Origin: Ichthyophis bannanicus
Taxonomy: Eukaryota > Chordata > Amphibia > Gymnophiona > Ichthyophiidae
DNA: 64,000 nucleotides
Assembly (NCBI GenBank): GCA_033557465.1
Contig: JAWIIG010000025.1
Span: forward strand, 3,777,001-3,841,000
Reading direction: 5' to 3'
The notes below the pieces were generated by a model. It worked only from the letters and a program-made list of their open reading frames with translations, was not told the DNA's origin and searched no databases. Every line of letters starts with the position of its first letter. Positions within the stretch are counted from its first letter, which is position 1. Position numbers and translations under genes: made by a program. Of the stretch, positions 62,465-64,000 are shown piece by piece.

Positions 62465-64000
62465 ACAAAATACAACCTCAACTATATGCCAATTATATTC
62501 AATCAAAGATGGTCAAAATTGCAACGGCTATCTCAAAAGAAACCTCTCAACCTTCCCACATTCAGTTTCCACTTAAAAAATTCTCACCCCCATCACCAAG
62601 TACCATCGAAGACATTATAGCCACCATCAATACCACCACAGCTCCAAATGACCCATGTCCAGCTCACTGGATCAAAGCATTGAGAGCTGAGCTCAGCCCT
62701 TATATAGCTGCCATAGCGGACCAGTCATTCAACACCAGTGTTTTCCCATCAGTTCTCAAACAGACATCTATCCGACCTTTATTGAAAAATAACAAACTAG
62801 ACCCAAAGAAGGAAGACTCCTACCGGCCAATTTCTAATATTCCACTATTAGCCAAAATACTAGAAAAGGTAACCCTGAGACAGATCCAACAACACATAGT
62901 TACTGAAGCCCCACTTGACCCATGCCAACATGGATTTAGGGAAGCGCATGGAGTTGAGACACTTCTCGCCTCGTTAATAAATACTCTCATTAATGCCATT
63001 GACAGCATCAAGAATGGAGTTGCACTTGTCTTCCTAGACATTGCAGCAGCATTCGATTCAGTTGATCATGAACAACTACTAACCCGACTCTATGAGAAGG
63101 GAATACAAGGAACCGCATGGGATTGGTGTAAATCCTATCTAGAAGACCGCTGGCAACAGGTTCGGATTGGTAACAATACTTCTCATCCATTCCAACAGAA
63201 GCAAGGAGTACCACAAGGTTCCTCCCTATCAGCGCTGCTTTTTAATATCTACATGCAGCCAATCTGCAACATCACCCGGGCTTTTGGAATATCTTGCCTA
63301 ATCTATGCTGATGATGTGCTGTTATTCACTCCTGTTAATGTGATAAGTCCTGATTACACGGCCTTAATCAACTGCTTCTGCGCAATTGCTGATTGGTTGC
63401 TCAAGCAGAACCTCCGAATAAATAAAAAAAAACCAGAAGTCCTTATTGTCACAAGGAACAAAGACTTCTCTCTTCCACCGATACTAAGAGTAAGGGACGC
63501 TGATTTACCAGTCAAATCCACGATACGTTACCTGGGTGTCATACTCGACCAATGACTAGAATTCAAGGACCACATAAAATGCACAGTGAAAACCATCTAT
63601 CACAAGATCAGGACTCTACGACACCTCAAACCCATGCTTGAACCAAATGACTTCCGCACAACATTTCAAGCTCTAGTCACCCCACATTTCGACTATGCGA
63701 ATATTATACTACATGGTTTACCCAAGAACACACTAAACCCGTTACAGCTGGCTATGAATACAGCAGCCAGAGTACTATGTGGATCTACAAGGAGACAACA
63801 CATAATCCCCATCCTGATGGAGCTTTACTGGCTTCCGATATACTGCAGGATATCCTACAAAGCCCTCCTCATGACCTTCAAAGCGTTCCATAAAATCTCA
63901 CAATCTTCAATCTCAGACCTCCTGATCCACACTCAAAACAATAGGTCAAGGAGACCTGTAGCCGAAAATATACTATCGGTTCCAAAGGAACTAGTAAAAA
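62465..64000 (+). mobile_element. LINE-H: L2-type LINE running off the window
   Basis: 5'-truncated: it starts in the linker before RT, with no endonuclease. The 3' tail is beyond the window. It is closest to LINE-E and LINE-B. Confidence 0.8.
62465..64000 (+). pseudogene. LINE-H ORF2 (RT), one stop codon
   Basis: The frame is open to 63555: FREAHGVETLL, LDIAAAFDSVDHEQLLTRLY, GVPQGSSLSALLFNIYMQPI, LIYADDVLLFTP (YADD intact) and IRYLGVILDQ. A TGA (63553-63555) then falls before LEFKDHI, and the same frame continues open to the window end (HFDYANIILHGLPKNTLNPL, RRPVAENILSVP). One nonsense change is the only visible lesion in the present part. Confidence 0.85.

Overview
The window is a stretch of vertebrate intergenic DNA built almost entirely of transposable elements. 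I found no host exon, rRNA or functional tRNA gene. The element mix points to an amphibian: DIRS-order retrotransposons, L2-type, CR1, RTE (BovB-like) and L1 LINEs, Polinton/Maverick polymerase remnants, mariner, Harbinger-like and hAT-like DNA elements, and tRNA-derived SINEs. A caecilian would fit the style of the CR1 3' ends, but that is inference and needs a database search.

Layout. 1-4150: a Ngaro-like DIRS element on the minus strand, cut by the window edge. 4160-7600: AT-rich L2-type LINE-A (minus). 7630-14991: a DIRS1-type element (plus), cut by LINE-B (12100-14950) and by a 99-bp LINE tail in its recombinase. 14992-16800: an unrecognised 357-codon ORF. 17200-26790: SINE and RTE pieces, then an ancient CR1 split by LINE-C (18832-24651). 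LINE-C has an open 1033-codon ORF and a tandem array of about 242-bp monomers at its 5' end. 26800-32035: an RTE element split by a 3.5-kb Harbinger-like element (27507-31053). 32040-38754: SINE, hAT MITE, L1 fragment, LINE-D with a fold-back, and a mariner-like MITE. 38755-41572: LINE-E and a dead but complete mariner. 43375-49100: L2 remnant, hAT MITE and a nearly intact CR1 with both ORFs. 51750-52135: a DIRS terminus with a perfect 59-bp inverted repeat. 52136-64000: a nested stack of Polinton polymerase, L1, SINE, Harbinger-like element and LINE-H, with further LINE pieces inside.

How the parts relate. The L2-type LINEs are the dominant family. At least a dozen copies or tail-only fragments end in a short hairpin (ACCGC...GCGGT) followed by (AAAT)n. 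The stem bases change together between copies, which suggests an RNA structure used by the LINE reverse transcriptase. LINE-A and LINE-C share a GC-rich 5' block, and LINE-C adds repeated CCAAT-bearing monomers that look like tandem promoters. Many insertion edges can be read from interrupted reading frames or target-site duplications, so a relative order of insertions can be worked out.
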